A stretch of DNA of 64,000 nt from Streptomyces diastatochromogenes (lineage in GTDB: Bacteria; Actinomycetota; Actinomycetes; Streptomycetales; Streptomycetaceae). The DNA lies in NCBI GenBank assembly GCA_026913215.1, contig JAPTYK010000001.1, forward strand, positions 6,138,001-6,202,000, written 5' to 3'. The notes below the pieces were generated by a model that saw only the letters and a program-made list of their open reading frames with translations, had not been told where the DNA came from and ran no database searches. Positions within the stretch are counted from its first letter, which is position 1. The number at the start of each line of letters is the position of its first letter. Below, piece after piece: positions 1 to 7,389 of this stretch. Both the position numbers and the translations under genes were made by a program.

Positions 1-733
1 CCGACCTGGCGACCGGGTACGTCGAGGCGGCCCCGCACCCCAAGGAGCTGCGGGAACACCTGCTCCGGGAATGGCCCGACGCCGACCCGCAGGCGCTCAC
101 CATCGCCGCCCGCTGTCTGCTGCTCATGGTGCAGGTCACCCCGCGCGGCCTGTGGGGGCGCAGCGGGCAGGTCGCGCTCACCACCGTCCGCACGTGGTTC
201 GACGGGGTCGTGGACGAGGCCGCCGACCTCGACGAGACCGTACGGCGCTACCTCGGCGCCTTCGGCCCCGCCTCCGTCAGGACATGCAGCTCTGGTGCGG
301 TCTCACCCGCCTCCGCCCGGCCTTCGAGCAGCTGCGGCCGGAGCTCCTCGTCTTCCGGGACGAGCAGGGCACCGAGCTCTTCGACCTCCCCGACGCGCCC
401 CGCCCCGACGAGGACACCCCCGCCCCGCCCCGCTTCCTCCCCGAGTTCGACAACCTGCTCCTCTCGCACGCCGACCGCACCCGCGTCGTCCCCGCCGCGT
501 ACCGCTCCCGCACCTGGACCGGCAACCAGGCGCACCGCGTCTTCCTCCTCGACGGCTTCCTCGCCGGCCTCTGGCGCCTCGACGAGGCCAAGGACCGCAC
601 CACGCTCACCATCGAGCCCTTCGCGCACGTGACGCGCGCGGACCGGGCCGCGCTCACGGCCGAGGCGGAGCGCACCCTCCGGCTCCTGACGCCTTCCGGC
701 ACCCCGTACGACATCGTCCACGCGGACTCCTGA
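1..733 (+). CDS. Winged-helix DNA-binding domain protein (HTH_42/AlkZ-like), 5' partial, one frame correction
   Basis: Host gene entering from the left edge in frame 3. The visible part is the C-terminal two thirds of a winged-helix DNA-binding domain protein, the family that includes bacterial AlkZ/YcaQ DNA glycosylases and many uncharacterised actinobacterial paralogues. Typical sections are the RGLWGRSG and LWCGLTRLRP stretches, the FLPEFDNLLLSHADR segment and a GxLxGxW-type strand near the end. Reading must pass from frame 3 to frame 2 near position 283, between ASVR and DMQLWCG; restoring one missing G joins the two halves cleanly. It converges on the regulator at 834-1647. Family assignment is from remembered motifs, so the exact function stays open. 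Confidence 0.75.
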   Translation, partial: RPGDRVRRGGPAPQGAAGTPAPGMARRRPAGAHHRRPLSAAHGAGHPARPVGAQRAGRAHHRPHVVRRGRGRGRRPRRDRTALPRRLRPRLRQDMQLWCGLTRLRPAFEQLRPELLVFRDEQGTELFDLPDAPRPDEDTPAPPRFLPEFDNLLLSHADRTRVVPAAYRSRTWTGNQAHRVFLLDGFLAGLWRLDEAKDRTTLTIEPFAHVTRADRAALTAEAERTLRLLTPSGTPYDIVHADS

Positions 734-764
734 CCCGAGGGGAAGTCCCGAGGGAAGTCCCAGG

Positions 765-856
765 GCGGCGCCCCGCCCTGCGGCAGCCCCGCCCTGCGGC
801 AGCCCCCGCCCTGCGTGCGGCAGCACCCCGCCCTTACGGCAGCACCCCGCCCTCCG
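765..856. repeat. GC-rich short tandem repeat between convergent host genes
   Basis: About five imperfect copies of a 16-20 bp unit containing GCCCTGCGGCAGCCCC lie between the convergent host genes and run into the last codons of the regulator. The unit can fold on itself. It may act as a terminator region, but no T-rich tail is visible. Confidence 0.5.
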
Positions 857-1647
857 GGCCGTCACCACCGCCTCCAGGCGGGTGTGGGCGCCCAGCTTGC
901 GCATCGCCGAGCGGAGGTAGCCCTTCACGGTCTCGGGGCGGAGGCCGAGGCGGTCGGCGGCCGTCGCGTTCGTCGCGCCGGAGGCGACCGCCGCGAGGAC
1001 GTCCGTCTCGCGCGGGGTGAGGGAGACGCCGAGGGCGGAGGGGCCGGCGCCGGAGGCCGATTCGAGACGGCCGCAGACGGCGAGGAGACGCTCCCGGAGC
1101 GCGGGGTCGAGGACCTTCGGGGCCAGTTCGCGCAGCTCCCCGTGGGCCTGCCGCACCTCCTCCCAGGACGGGCCGGGCGGCGGGGGAGCGAGCAGCTGCC
1201 GCACCTCGTCCCGTACCGCGAGGGCCTGCTCGACGTCACGGGCCGCCGCCATCGCCGCGTCGAAGACCCGCTCGCCGATCGGCAGGGACTCCCGCAGCGC
1301 CCCGTACAGCACCCCGCGCACCTTGCGCCGTACGACGACGGGGACGGCGAGCACCGCGCGCAGGCCCTCCGCCGAGACCGGCACGTCGTACTCGTGGGTG
1401 ATGTGCCGCGACGCCAGGTAGTCCGTCGCCGCGCACGGCCGCGCCAGCGCCAGGCACTTCCCGCCCAGGCCGGAGCCCGCCGAGATCGCCAGGCCGCGCA
1501 GCGCGGGCGTGAGGGCCCCGCTCAGCTCGGCGATCCGCACCGAGCGGCCCGCGGCCCCTCCTGGAGCAGTCCGCCGAAGACGACGGGCAGCCCGCTGGCG
1601 CGCCTCAGCCGCAGCAGCGCCGTACGCAGCTCCACCGCTTCCACCAT
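834..1647 (-). CDS. LuxR-type transcriptional regulator with GAF-like sensor region, two frame corrections
   Basis: Predicted 271-aa host regulator. The N-terminal and central part resembles a GAF sensor (ITHEYDVPVSAEGL, VRGVLYGALRE). The C-terminus is a clear LuxR-family helix-turn-helix: LTPRETDVLAAVASG, then NATAADRLGLRPETVKGYLRS. The start at 1647 is chosen because it gives MVEAVELRTALLRLRRASG leading into the GAF region. Two single-base corrections are needed, near 1556 (a G run) and near 848 (GGGG to GGGGG). The second gives the natural ending AGVLP followed by TAA at 834. It is divergent from the acyl-CoA synthetase gene and may regulate it; that link is inference from position only. 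Confidence 0.72.
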
Positions 1648-1747
1648 CTCCGGCACGGAACCACTCCTTCACCCCCGAACGGGGGTAGTGAGACCTGGGT
1701 CACCGATTACACGATGTCCGGGACAGGTCCCGCAACGAGGAGGACAC

Positions 1748-3145
1748 ATGACGGCCACGAGCGCGACCGGCGCGACGGAGAGGTTCCGGGCCGCCCGGGA
1801 CTTCCTGCTGGAGCACCGCGAGGACTACGGAACGGCCTACGAGGGCTTCGCCTGGCCCCGCCCCGACCGTTTCAACTGGGCGCTCGAATGGTTCGACGTC
1901 ATCGCGGAGGGCAACGACCGGACCGCGCTCCACATCGTCGAGGAGGACGGCTCCGAGACGCGGGTGAGCTTCGCCGAGATGTCCGCCCGCTCCAACAGGG
2001 TCGCGAACTGGCTCCGCGCCCAGGGCGTCCGCGCCGGCGACCGGATCGTCCTGATGCTCGGCAACCAGGTCGAACTGTGGGAGACCGTCCTCGCCGCGAT
2101 GAAGCTGCGCGCCGTCCTCATCCCCGCCACCCCGCTCCTCGGCCCCGCCGACCTGCGCGACCGCGTGGACCGGGGCCGCGCCCGGCACGTCGTCGTGCGC
2201 GCCGAGGACACCGCCAAGTTCGACGACGTCCCCGGGGACTACACCCGGATCTCCGTCGGCGGCGACGGCGTCGACTGGCTGGGGTACGAGCTCGCCGACC
2301 GGGAGTCCGACGTCTTCGAGCCCGACGGCGTCACCCTCGCCGACGACACCCTGATGCTGTACTTCACCTCCGGCACCACCGCCCGCCCCAAGCTCGTCGA
2401 GCACACCCACACCTCGTACCCCGTCGGCCACCTCTCGACGATGTACTGGATCGGCCTCAAGCCCGGCGACGTCCACCTCAACATCTCCTCGCCGGGCTGG
2501 GCGAAGCACGCCTGGTCCAACCTCTTCGCCCCGTGGAACGCCGAGGCGACCGTCTTCATCCACAACTACACCCGCTTCGACCCCGCCCGCCTCATGGACG
2601 AGATGCAGCGCAACGGCGTCACCAGCTTCTGCGCCCCGCCGACCGTCTGGCGGATGCTGATCCAGGCCGACCTGGGCCAGCTGAAGACCCCGCCGCGCGA
2701 GGTCGTCGCCGCCGGCGAACCGCTCAACCCCGAGGTCATCGAGTCCGTGCGGCGCGCCTGGGGCGTCACCATCCGGGACGGCTTCGGTCAGACCGAGACC
2801 GCCGTCCAGGTCTCCAACAGCCCCGGCCAGCGGCTCGAGGAGGGCTCCATGGGCCGCCCCAGCCCCGGCTTCAAGGTCACTCTCGTCGACCCGGTCAGCG
2901 GCACGCCGGACGTCGAGGAGGGCGAGATCTGCCTCGACCTCTCCGCCCACCCGGTGGGCCTGATGACCGGCTACCACGGCGACCCGGAGCGTACGGCGGA
3001 GGCGATGGCCGGCGGCTACTACCGCACCGGCGACATCGGCTCCCGGGACGCGGACGGCTACATCACGTACATCGGGCGCGCCGACGACGTCTTCAAGGAG
3101 TCAAGATCAGGTGCAATATCTTTCCTAATGACTGTGGCTGCGTGA
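1748..3145 (+). pseudogene. AMP-binding acyl-CoA synthetase, 3' end replaced by phage DNA
   Basis: Host gene of the AMP-forming acyl-CoA synthetase (ANL) superfamily, medium-chain or benzoate-CoA-ligase-like branch. It would adenylate a carboxylic acid and transfer it to CoA. Visible motifs are the P-loop LYFTSGTTARPKLVEHTH (A3), GFGQTE (A5), YYRTGDIGSRDADGYITYIGRADDVFK (A7/A8). Normal family members continue for about 110 more residues after DDVFK, including the catalytic A10 lysine. Here the reading frame runs straight into unrelated sequence (ESRSGAISF...) and stops at 3145. The break falls near 3,097, where the phage begins, so this is the left attachment junction. The protein as encoded should lack ligase activity. 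Confidence 0.85.
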
Positions 3146-3150
3146 CCTGC
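3085..3150. other. Probable left attachment junction (attL) of the prophage
   Basis: Homology to acyl-CoA synthetases ends at GACGTCTTCAAG (about 3086-3097) and AT-richer phage DNA begins (gagtcaagatcaggtgcaat). No integrase sits beside the junction on the phage side; the nearest phage genes point toward it. The core sequence cannot be fixed without the right end, which is outside the window. Confidence 0.65.
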
Positions 3151-3175
3151 ACAAACGCAAGACCGGAACCCAGAC

Positions 3176-3219
3176 ACGACGAAGCCCCGCGCTCCAAGAG
3201 GGAGCCGGGGCTTCGTCGT
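3176..3219 (-). terminator. Bidirectional terminator at the end of the leftward operon
   Basis: Inverted repeat ACGACGAAGCCCCG / CGGGGCTTCGTCGT separated by about 16 nt. It ends the leftward phage operon just before the host junction and would also shield phage genes from host acyl-CoA synthetase transcription. Confidence 0.8.
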
Positions 3220-3232
3220 GGCTCTCGAACCC

Positions 3233-3703
3233 TCATGCCGGCACGAACCCGACGCTCAACCGCCACCACTCACCACCGCCCGGCGTGATCCGCCGGCTGA
3301 TGCCCTCGGGCCGTATCGAGGTCATCTCCGGGAGGAGCCACACCGCCAGAGTCCCTCCCAACGCGAGGGTCAGGGACGCCCACCGTCGGACACCTTCATG
3401 GGGTGCCAAGGCGATGTGCGCGGTACCGTCGTCCGCCAAGAACGTGACCGTGACCCGGCCGTCCGGCTCGATCGTCCACCGTGCCTGCGAGTCGTACGCT
3501 CGCGCGAATTCGTCACGCGGAGCGAAGTGATGACGCTTGAGAAACGCATCGACCTCGTCGCGCGAATCCTGTGCCGTACTCACAAGTGCAAGCGCCGGCT
3601 GCAAACGCCCATCAGCCTCGGGTGCCCCAGTCGGCACGGCAGCCGTAACGGGGATGCCGTTCATGGAAACGGCCGAGACGAGCTTCCGCTTCCTGACCGT
3701 CAC
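3233..3703 (-). CDS. Hypothetical phage protein, last gene of the leftward operon
   Basis: 156-aa protein that I do not recognise. It has a basic start (MTVRKRKLV), a mixed alpha/beta middle with RWTIEPDGRVTVTFLADDGTAHIAL, and a moderately hydrophobic stretch LTLALGGTLAVWLLPEM around residues 110-127 that is too short to call a membrane segment confidently. Its start overlaps the stop of the resolvase-like gene by 4 nt, indicating translational coupling. Confidence 0.55.
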   Translation of the reverse strand: MTVRKRKLVSAVSMNGIPVTAAVPTGAPEADGRLQPALALVSTAQDSRDEVDAFLKRHHFAPRDEFARAYDSQARWTIEPDGRVTVTFLADDGTAHIALAPHEGVRRWASLTLALGGTLAVWLLPEMTSIRPEGISRRITPGGGEWWRLSVGFVPA

Positions 3704-4086
3704 CGCGTCTCCCGCTTCTCGATCGCAGCCTCTTCATCCGCCTGGAGAGACAGCATCAGATGGCCGACCGTCGTCGTGAGGTCGACCTTTGCTTCGACCA
3801 AGCTGATCACCACGCCGAACCTGTTCGCCCGATCCACCAACGCCTGGACGGGACGAGCCAGCCGGCCGAATTCGGAGATCTTGGTGGCGACGAGTACGTC
3901 GAACTTGCGGAGCGCGATGTCGTTCATGGCGTCGAGGAGAACGTCCATCCGGCTCTGCCCCTCATAGTGCGCCACGATCTCGTAGCCGCGTTCGCTGGCC
4001 CACACCTCACACCTCTCCAGGCTGGCCTGTGCCGCGTACGGGGTGTTCCCCTTGACGAAGATCGCGGCCCGCGCCTGCTCACTCAC
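3700..4086 (-). CDS. Resolvase-fold protein lacking the catalytic serine
   Basis: 128-aa protein that follows the plan of the serine-recombinase N-terminal domain: AAIFVKG at the first strand, AAQASLERCEVWASERGYEIVAHY, DAMNDIALRKFDVLVATKISEFGR, and VDLTTTVGHLMLSLQADE near the end. The usual RVS motif with catalytic serine is replaced by KGNTPYAAQ, and the normal DRLGR is SEFGR. There is no DNA-binding C-terminal domain. It is therefore unlikely to recombine DNA; related short proteins are frequent in Streptomyces and their mobile elements and may be regulatory. The GTG start at 4086 overlaps the preceding stop. Confidence 0.65.
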   Translation of the reverse strand: MSEQARAAIFVKGNTPYAAQASLERCEVWASERGYEIVAHYEGQSRMDVLLDAMNDIALRKFDVLVATKISEFGRLARPVQALVDRANRFGVVISLVEAKVDLTTTVGHLMLSLQADEEAAIEKRETR

Positions 4087-4426
4087 TGAGCTCCCCCTCC
4101 GCGTCCTTCTTACGGACCCATTCTGCGTGGACCTCGGCGACCCGCGCCTGCCACTCCTGCCACGCCTCGTACGTGGGCAGCGCCTCCGGGACGTTCTCAC
4201 CGATCAGGGCCCTGGCGAACTCACTCAGGACGGTCTCCGGGACGCCGCTGGTGAACCAGCCGAACTGACGGCCACCGCGGATGGTGAGCTGCGACGGCGA
4301 GTCATCCTCCAGCACCCAGCGGATGAACCGGGGGTCGGGCTCGAATCGCCACGAGTGCTTCACCATGCTCCGGATTGTGTCCATCTCGTCCTCCGTCAGA
4401 CGGAGACCCGGCTTCTGGTCCTGCAT
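4079..4426 (-). CDS. Hypothetical phage protein
   Basis: 115-aa acidic protein of unknown function (MQDQKPGLRLTEDEMDTIRSMVKHSWRF...). A strong GAGAGGAGAGAC ribosome binding site precedes the ATG, as in most genes of this operon. The C-terminal half, WQEWQARVAEVHAEWVRKKDAEG, should be helical. It is coupled to the resolvase-fold gene downstream by overlapping stop and start codons. Confidence 0.55.
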   Translation of the reverse strand: MQDQKPGLRLTEDEMDTIRSMVKHSWRFEPDPRFIRWVLEDDSPSQLTIRGGRQFGWFTSGVPETVLSEFARALIGENVPEALPTYEAWQEWQARVAEVHAEWVRKKDAEGELSE

Positions 4427-4485
4427 GTCTCTCCTCTCGATGGGGGGAGCCTGCCAGACGACGCTGACAGGATCCCTGTGGACTT

Positions 4486-5586
4486 CTAACGAACCGGGCG
4501 TACCACCACGTCCGTCGGCGTGCTTCCCGGCTCATCCAGCCGGTGCGCGTTCACCCAGTGGGGCTTCCGCCACAACAGCTTCGGCACCGAGCCGCCGGGG
4601 CCGGTGTGGTACGTCTGCCACGTCGGCCGACGCCTGTGGGCCCGAGGGCTGCGCCTGGTCGAGCCGTCCCCTGCTGGTGCTCGGTTCTCCTGCTCGTGGC
4701 GCTGTCGCTCGGCGAACAGTTCCGGACCGAGCCGCCAGCCCACCTTCACCAGGCTGTCGATATCCCCCGCCCGCGGTCGGCGCTGCTTGCGCGCCTTCTG
4801 CTTAGCGTTGGCGGCTGGACGGTAGATCTCGATGTCCGGCTGGTCGGTGCAGACGTAGAGCACCGTGTTGAAAACCTGCGTGACATACCTCCGCAGCCAC
4901 ACCTCCAACCGGGCGGGGTCGGACTCCCCGATGTCAGACGACCAGCGAAAGCCCTTGACCGTCGTGGTCACGGCCTCATCAACGGACGTCACGTCGCCAG
5001 CGAGCGGGACGCTGCACCTGATGACCGAGAAGCAGCCCACCCCGTTGTCGACGATCTCGCCGGCGAACATGATGCCGAGAACATCCAGCCGCGGGTCCGT
5101 GGTCGAGCACATGTACCTCCCGCCGTCCCGCTTGCCATACACGAAAGCGCCGGCCGGCAGCCCGACATGGGTGCGGTAATAGCGCGTCTCCTCGTCCTCG
5201 AAGTCCGGGGACGGAAGCAGGATGAACGGGTTGCCGTGCGGAAGGTCCCGCAGGACGCCCGTCGGCACCTTGTCCGCCGAGGACTCACTCAGCTCGCCAA
5301 GCAAACGGTCGTCCATGGCGTAGGCGACCTTGCTGCGCTCCCACAGCCGGTAGATGGCCGTGTCCGCCGAGTACGCGCGCACCTGAGTGAACGTACGCAG
5401 GTCTTCCTCGTAGGGTTCGAGCCGCTGCAAAAGCTGTTCCGGAATATTCGAGTCGCTGCCCACCATGCTCTCGGCCAGAGGCCGAACCACGGGGAAGCGC
5501 TGCATCCCATCCTGAACGTGGGTGGTGACCGACCCGATCACCTCACGGACGCTGGCCAGAGCCTCCTTGTCCGTGCGTCGATTCAC
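4486..5586 (-). CDS. Possible AcrVA2-family anti-CRISPR-like phage protein
   Basis: 366-aa protein starting at GTG 5586, behind the operon's strong GAGAGGAGAGAGC site. The N-terminal 250 residues match nothing I know. The C-terminus has a layout I associate with AcrVA2-type proteins and their phage homologues: VGWRLG (about residue 285), then RSPRAHRRRPTWQTYHTGPGG, then LLWRKPHWVNAH. AcrVA2 of Moraxella phages lowers Cas12a production by targeting its mRNA. Its distant homologues are common on mobile elements in bacteria with no Cas12a, so the role here may differ. The assignment rests on memory of one C-terminal motif pattern and needs a profile search. Confidence 0.5.
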   Translation of the reverse strand: MNRRTDKEALASVREVIGSVTTHVQDGMQRFPVVRPLAESMVGSDSNIPEQLLQRLEPYEEDLRTFTQVRAYSADTAIYRLWERSKVAYAMDDRLLGELSESSADKVPTGVLRDLPHGNPFILLPSPDFEDEETRYYRTHVGLPAGAFVYGKRDGGRYMCSTTDPRLDVLGIMFAGEIVDNGVGCFSVIRCSVPLAGDVTSVDEAVTTTVKGFRWSSDIGESDPARLEVWLRRYVTQVFNTVLYVCTDQPDIEIYRPAANAKQKARKQRRPRAGDIDSLVKVGWRLGPELFAERQRHEQENRAPAGDGSTRRSPRAHRRRPTWQTYHTGPGGSVPKLLWRKPHWVNAHRLDEPGSTPTDVVVRPVR

Positions 5587-5614
5587 TGCTCTCTCCTCTC
5601 ATAGGGCACAAAGA

Positions 5615-5650
5615 AGAGGGCCCCACCGGAACCACCCGGCGGGACCCTCT
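5615..5650 (-). terminator. Long hairpin after lsr2 with a GUGGUU apical loop
   Basis: On the minus strand AGAGGGTCCCGCCGGG ... CCGGTGGGGCCCTCT forms a 15-bp stem with apical loop GUGGUU, followed by TCTTCTTTG. It lies between lsr2 and the next gene and could terminate transcription partially. The loop is the same as in the 5'-UTR elements further upstream in this operon, so it may have a regulatory role as well. Confidence 0.6.
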
Positions 5651-5665
5651 CTCTGCTGCGTTGTG

Positions 5666-6001
5666 TTACTTGCCCGCGTGCGCCTTCTCGAAGGCGTCGC
5701 GGACAACGGCCGGCACACGACCGCGGTTGCCGAGGTCAGGCCAGCCGTTCGACCTGGCCCACGCCCGGATCGTGCCCGAGTTAGCGGCGACCTTCGTGCG
5801 CTTCGCCGTAGCCGACTTGGGTCGCCCCGAGGTCTTCCGGCCTGCCTCGGTGTACGGCTCCAGGATTCCCCGGAGCTTGGCTGCGTTGGCGGCGGTGAGG
5901 TCGATCTCGTACGGCTTCCCGTCGAGACCGAAGGCGACCGTTTCGTCGGCCTCCCCGCCCTCCAGGTCGTCGATCAACAGGACCTGAATCTTCTGTGCCA
6001 C
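5666..6001 (-). CDS. lsr2: Lsr2-family nucleoid-associated protein
   Basis: 111-aa Lsr2, the actinobacterial H-NS analogue that binds AT-rich DNA in the minor groove and bridges it. Its N-terminal dimerisation region (MAQKIQVLLIDDLEGGEADETVAFGLDGKPYEIDL) and C-terminal DNA-binding region (IRAWARSNGWPDLGNRGRVPAVVRDAFEKA) are both complete. The AT-hook-like core is NRGRVP instead of the common RGR(I/V)P within SxRGRI, a mild variant. Start is GTG 6001 after CCTCTCC-complementary GAGAGG. Phage-encoded Lsr2 proteins are known from actinophages and could silence or counter-silence host or phage genes. Confidence 0.92.
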   Translation of the reverse strand: MAQKIQVLLIDDLEGGEADETVAFGLDGKPYEIDLTAANAAKLRGILEPYTEAGRKTSGRPKSATAKRTKVAANSGTIRAWARSNGWPDLGNRGRVPAVVRDAFEKAHAGK

Positions 6002-6031
6002 GTTCTTGCCTCTCCTCTGATACAGCGCGCC

Positions 6032-6427
6032 CTACAGTCGCGACGTGATGGCGTACGAGGCCACTCGAAGCGCGAGCGCCTCTGTGACCTGCACCAGGTT
6101 CTCCAAAGTCCACTCGATCCGGTCGTCTGCCCCTGTGAAGATTTGCTCCTCCAGGCGCAGAACCGTTACCTCGCCCTGGAAGATGTACGGTGCGATCTCG
6201 TCGATCGGCCAGTGATCCCACGCGTGCAGCGTGTCGAAGCCGATCCAGCCATCGTCGTCTGGGCCGTAGTTCAGCCCGTGGCGGGACACGTAGACGTCCT
6301 GTGGAATGCAGGTCATCGTCCGCAGCTCTTCGGGGAGCTGCACGTACCCGTTCAGGCACTTGAAGCCCGGAGCGACCCGGCACGCGATGCCGTGCGCCGT
6401 CCACTCCCTTATATGTTCTCTGGGCAT
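6032..6427 (-). CDS. Conserved actinophage hypothetical protein
   Basis: 131-aa protein with a central stretch HGLNYGPDDDGWIGFDTLHAWDHWPIDE that I recall from many actinophage hypothetical proteins; no function is known to me. One Cys pair (CLN, CIPQ) is present. Unlike its neighbours it lacks the strong GAGAGGAG site; its 5' leader holds two stacked hairpins instead. Confidence 0.65.
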   Translation of the reverse strand: MPREHIREWTAHGIACRVAPGFKCLNGYVQLPEELRTMTCIPQDVYVSRHGLNYGPDDDGWIGFDTLHAWDHWPIDEIAPYIFQGEVTVLRLEEQIFTGADDRIEWTLENLVQVTEALALRVASYAITSRL

Positions 6428-6472
6428 ATGTACCTGCCTACCACGTTCCCGGCCTCCTGAGCCGGTCGGGTC

Positions 6473-6577
6473 CTCCCCGCCGGAGAAGAGAACGTGTGGT
6501 GACGGCGGGGAGAACCTGATCGAGTCAGGAAAATGGTCGGGGCCTCCGGGAGAAGAGGTGTGGTGACCGGAGACCCC
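6473..6577 (-). other. Two tandem hairpins with matching loop sequences
   Basis: First hairpin 6473-6512 (CTCCCCGCCG / CGGCGGGGAG), second 6539-6577 (GGGGCCTCCGG / CCGGAGACCCC with one mismatch). The stems differ but both loops carry GAGAAGAG...GTGTGGTGA on the plus strand. They lie in the leader of the 131-aa gene at 6032-6427. On the mRNA strand the loops are pyrimidine-rich (CUCUUCUC) and complementary to the operon's Shine-Dalgarno sequence. Confidence 0.5.
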
Positions 6578-6581
6578 TAAG

Positions 6582-6651
6582 TGCCCTGGCCGGGAATCGA
6601 ACCCGGTACACCATCAGGGCTGCTCTGTATCCAGAGCATCTTTGAGCTTGG
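6582..6651 (-). other. tRNA-like 3' half (T-arm plus acceptor strand)
   Basis: On the minus strand a perfect T-arm (CCGGG TTCGATT CCCGG, from 606 back to 590 within 6590-6606) is followed by CCAGGGC and a discriminator A. A partner GCTCTGG lies 24 nt upstream of the T-arm, which is too close to leave room for normal D and anticodon arms. It overlaps the stop codon of the coding gene at 6614. It is either a truncated tRNA or a tRNA-like 3' element; I do not call a functional tRNA. Confidence 0.45.
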
Positions 6652-7090
6652 CCAGCTCTTGCTGCATGAACCGCGTCAGCTCGCCGCGCTCCTCGTCGAG
6701 CTGATGCCGACGGCGAAGCACGTCAGCGAGCTTCGCCGACAACTCCTTCTCCTCTACCTCCAGCCGCGCATCCTGCTCAGCCAGAGCATCGAGGCGCTCC
6801 TTCGCGCGGGTGGCCGGCGAACGAGGCGGCGCGGATTTCTTGGTCCGAGCCTGGAGGGCCACCTCCTCCTGAATCCGCCGGTACTCGTCGAATTCCGCGG
6901 TGACGTAGTACTTCGTCGTCACCGCTCCACGCTTCGTCATGACGATCTCGGGAAAGGAGGCGTGCCGGTTCTTCCAACTGTTGACCGTCTGCACTCGTAC
7001 GCCGGCACGCTTCGCCAGCTCGGAGAGGGAGGACAGCTCGGACTCCCGGCCCTGATACTCGGGCCGGTGCCACTCGACCTGCTCTTCCAC
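6614..7090 (-). CDS. HTH protein with coiled-coil tail
   Basis: 158-aa protein. Residues about 15-75 look like a small DNA-binding domain of the MerR/excisionase kind (LSELAKRAGVRVQTVNSWKNRHASFPEIVMTKRG then KYYVTAEFDEYRR). From about residue 95 to the end a long charged coiled coil follows (KERLDALAEQDARLEVEEKELSAKLADVLRRRHQLDEERGELTRFMQQELAKLKD). GTG 7090 is chosen as start because GAGAGGAG lies 5 nt before it; a longer ATG start at 7120 has none. Candidates are a recombination directionality factor or a repressor-type regulator. Confidence 0.65.
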   Translation of the reverse strand: MEEQVEWHRPEYQGRESELSSLSELAKRAGVRVQTVNSWKNRHASFPEIVMTKRGAVTTKYYVTAEFDEYRRIQEEVALQARTKKSAPPRSPATRAKERLDALAEQDARLEVEEKELSAKLADVLRRRHQLDEERGELTRFMQQELAKLKDALDTEQP

Positions 7091-7123
7091 GGCACTCCTC
7101 TCGGCAACGGCGGCATGCATAAC

Positions 7124-7183
7124 TTACCGCCGCACGGTCAGCGCGCTGACCTCGCCAAGACGGAGCCTGTTCGGTTCCTGCAT
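7124..7183 (-). CDS. Very small ORF, 19 aa
   Basis: MQEPNRLRLGEVSALTVRR preceded by GAAGAGAGAGCCC, close to the operon's ribosome binding consensus. Nothing else supports it. Confidence 0.3.
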   Translation of the reverse strand: MQEPNRLRLGEVSALTVRR

Positions 7184-7299
7184 GGGCTCTCTCTTCTTCA
7201 CTGCTGCGGACATCCGCCCGCATGGCCCCCCGCCCAGCCTCGGGTACTGGGAAGATCCGCCTGACGGATTCCGGGGGAGCGGCATGAGCCGCTGGGGGA

Positions 7300-7389
7300 T
7301 TACTGCGTCACAAGCTCCAGCTCGCGGATGGAGTGGACCGTACTGCGATACCACCAGGACCTGCGCACGACCTTGAACTGGGTCGCCAT
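7300..7389 (-). CDS. Small ORF, 29 aa, translationally coupled
   Basis: MATQFKVVRRSWWYRSTVHSIRELELVTQ; its ATG overlaps the stop codon of the 169-aa gene upstream (TGATG). Basic and aromatic. Function unknown. Confidence 0.4.
   Translation of the reverse strand: MATQFKVVRRSWWYRSTVHSIRELELVTQ

Noticed and set aside
1714..3288. A 524-aa frame overlapping the acyl-CoA synthetase
   Set aside because: Low-complexity Arg/Pro/His composition and the third-position pattern of the AMP-binding gene show it is a shadow.
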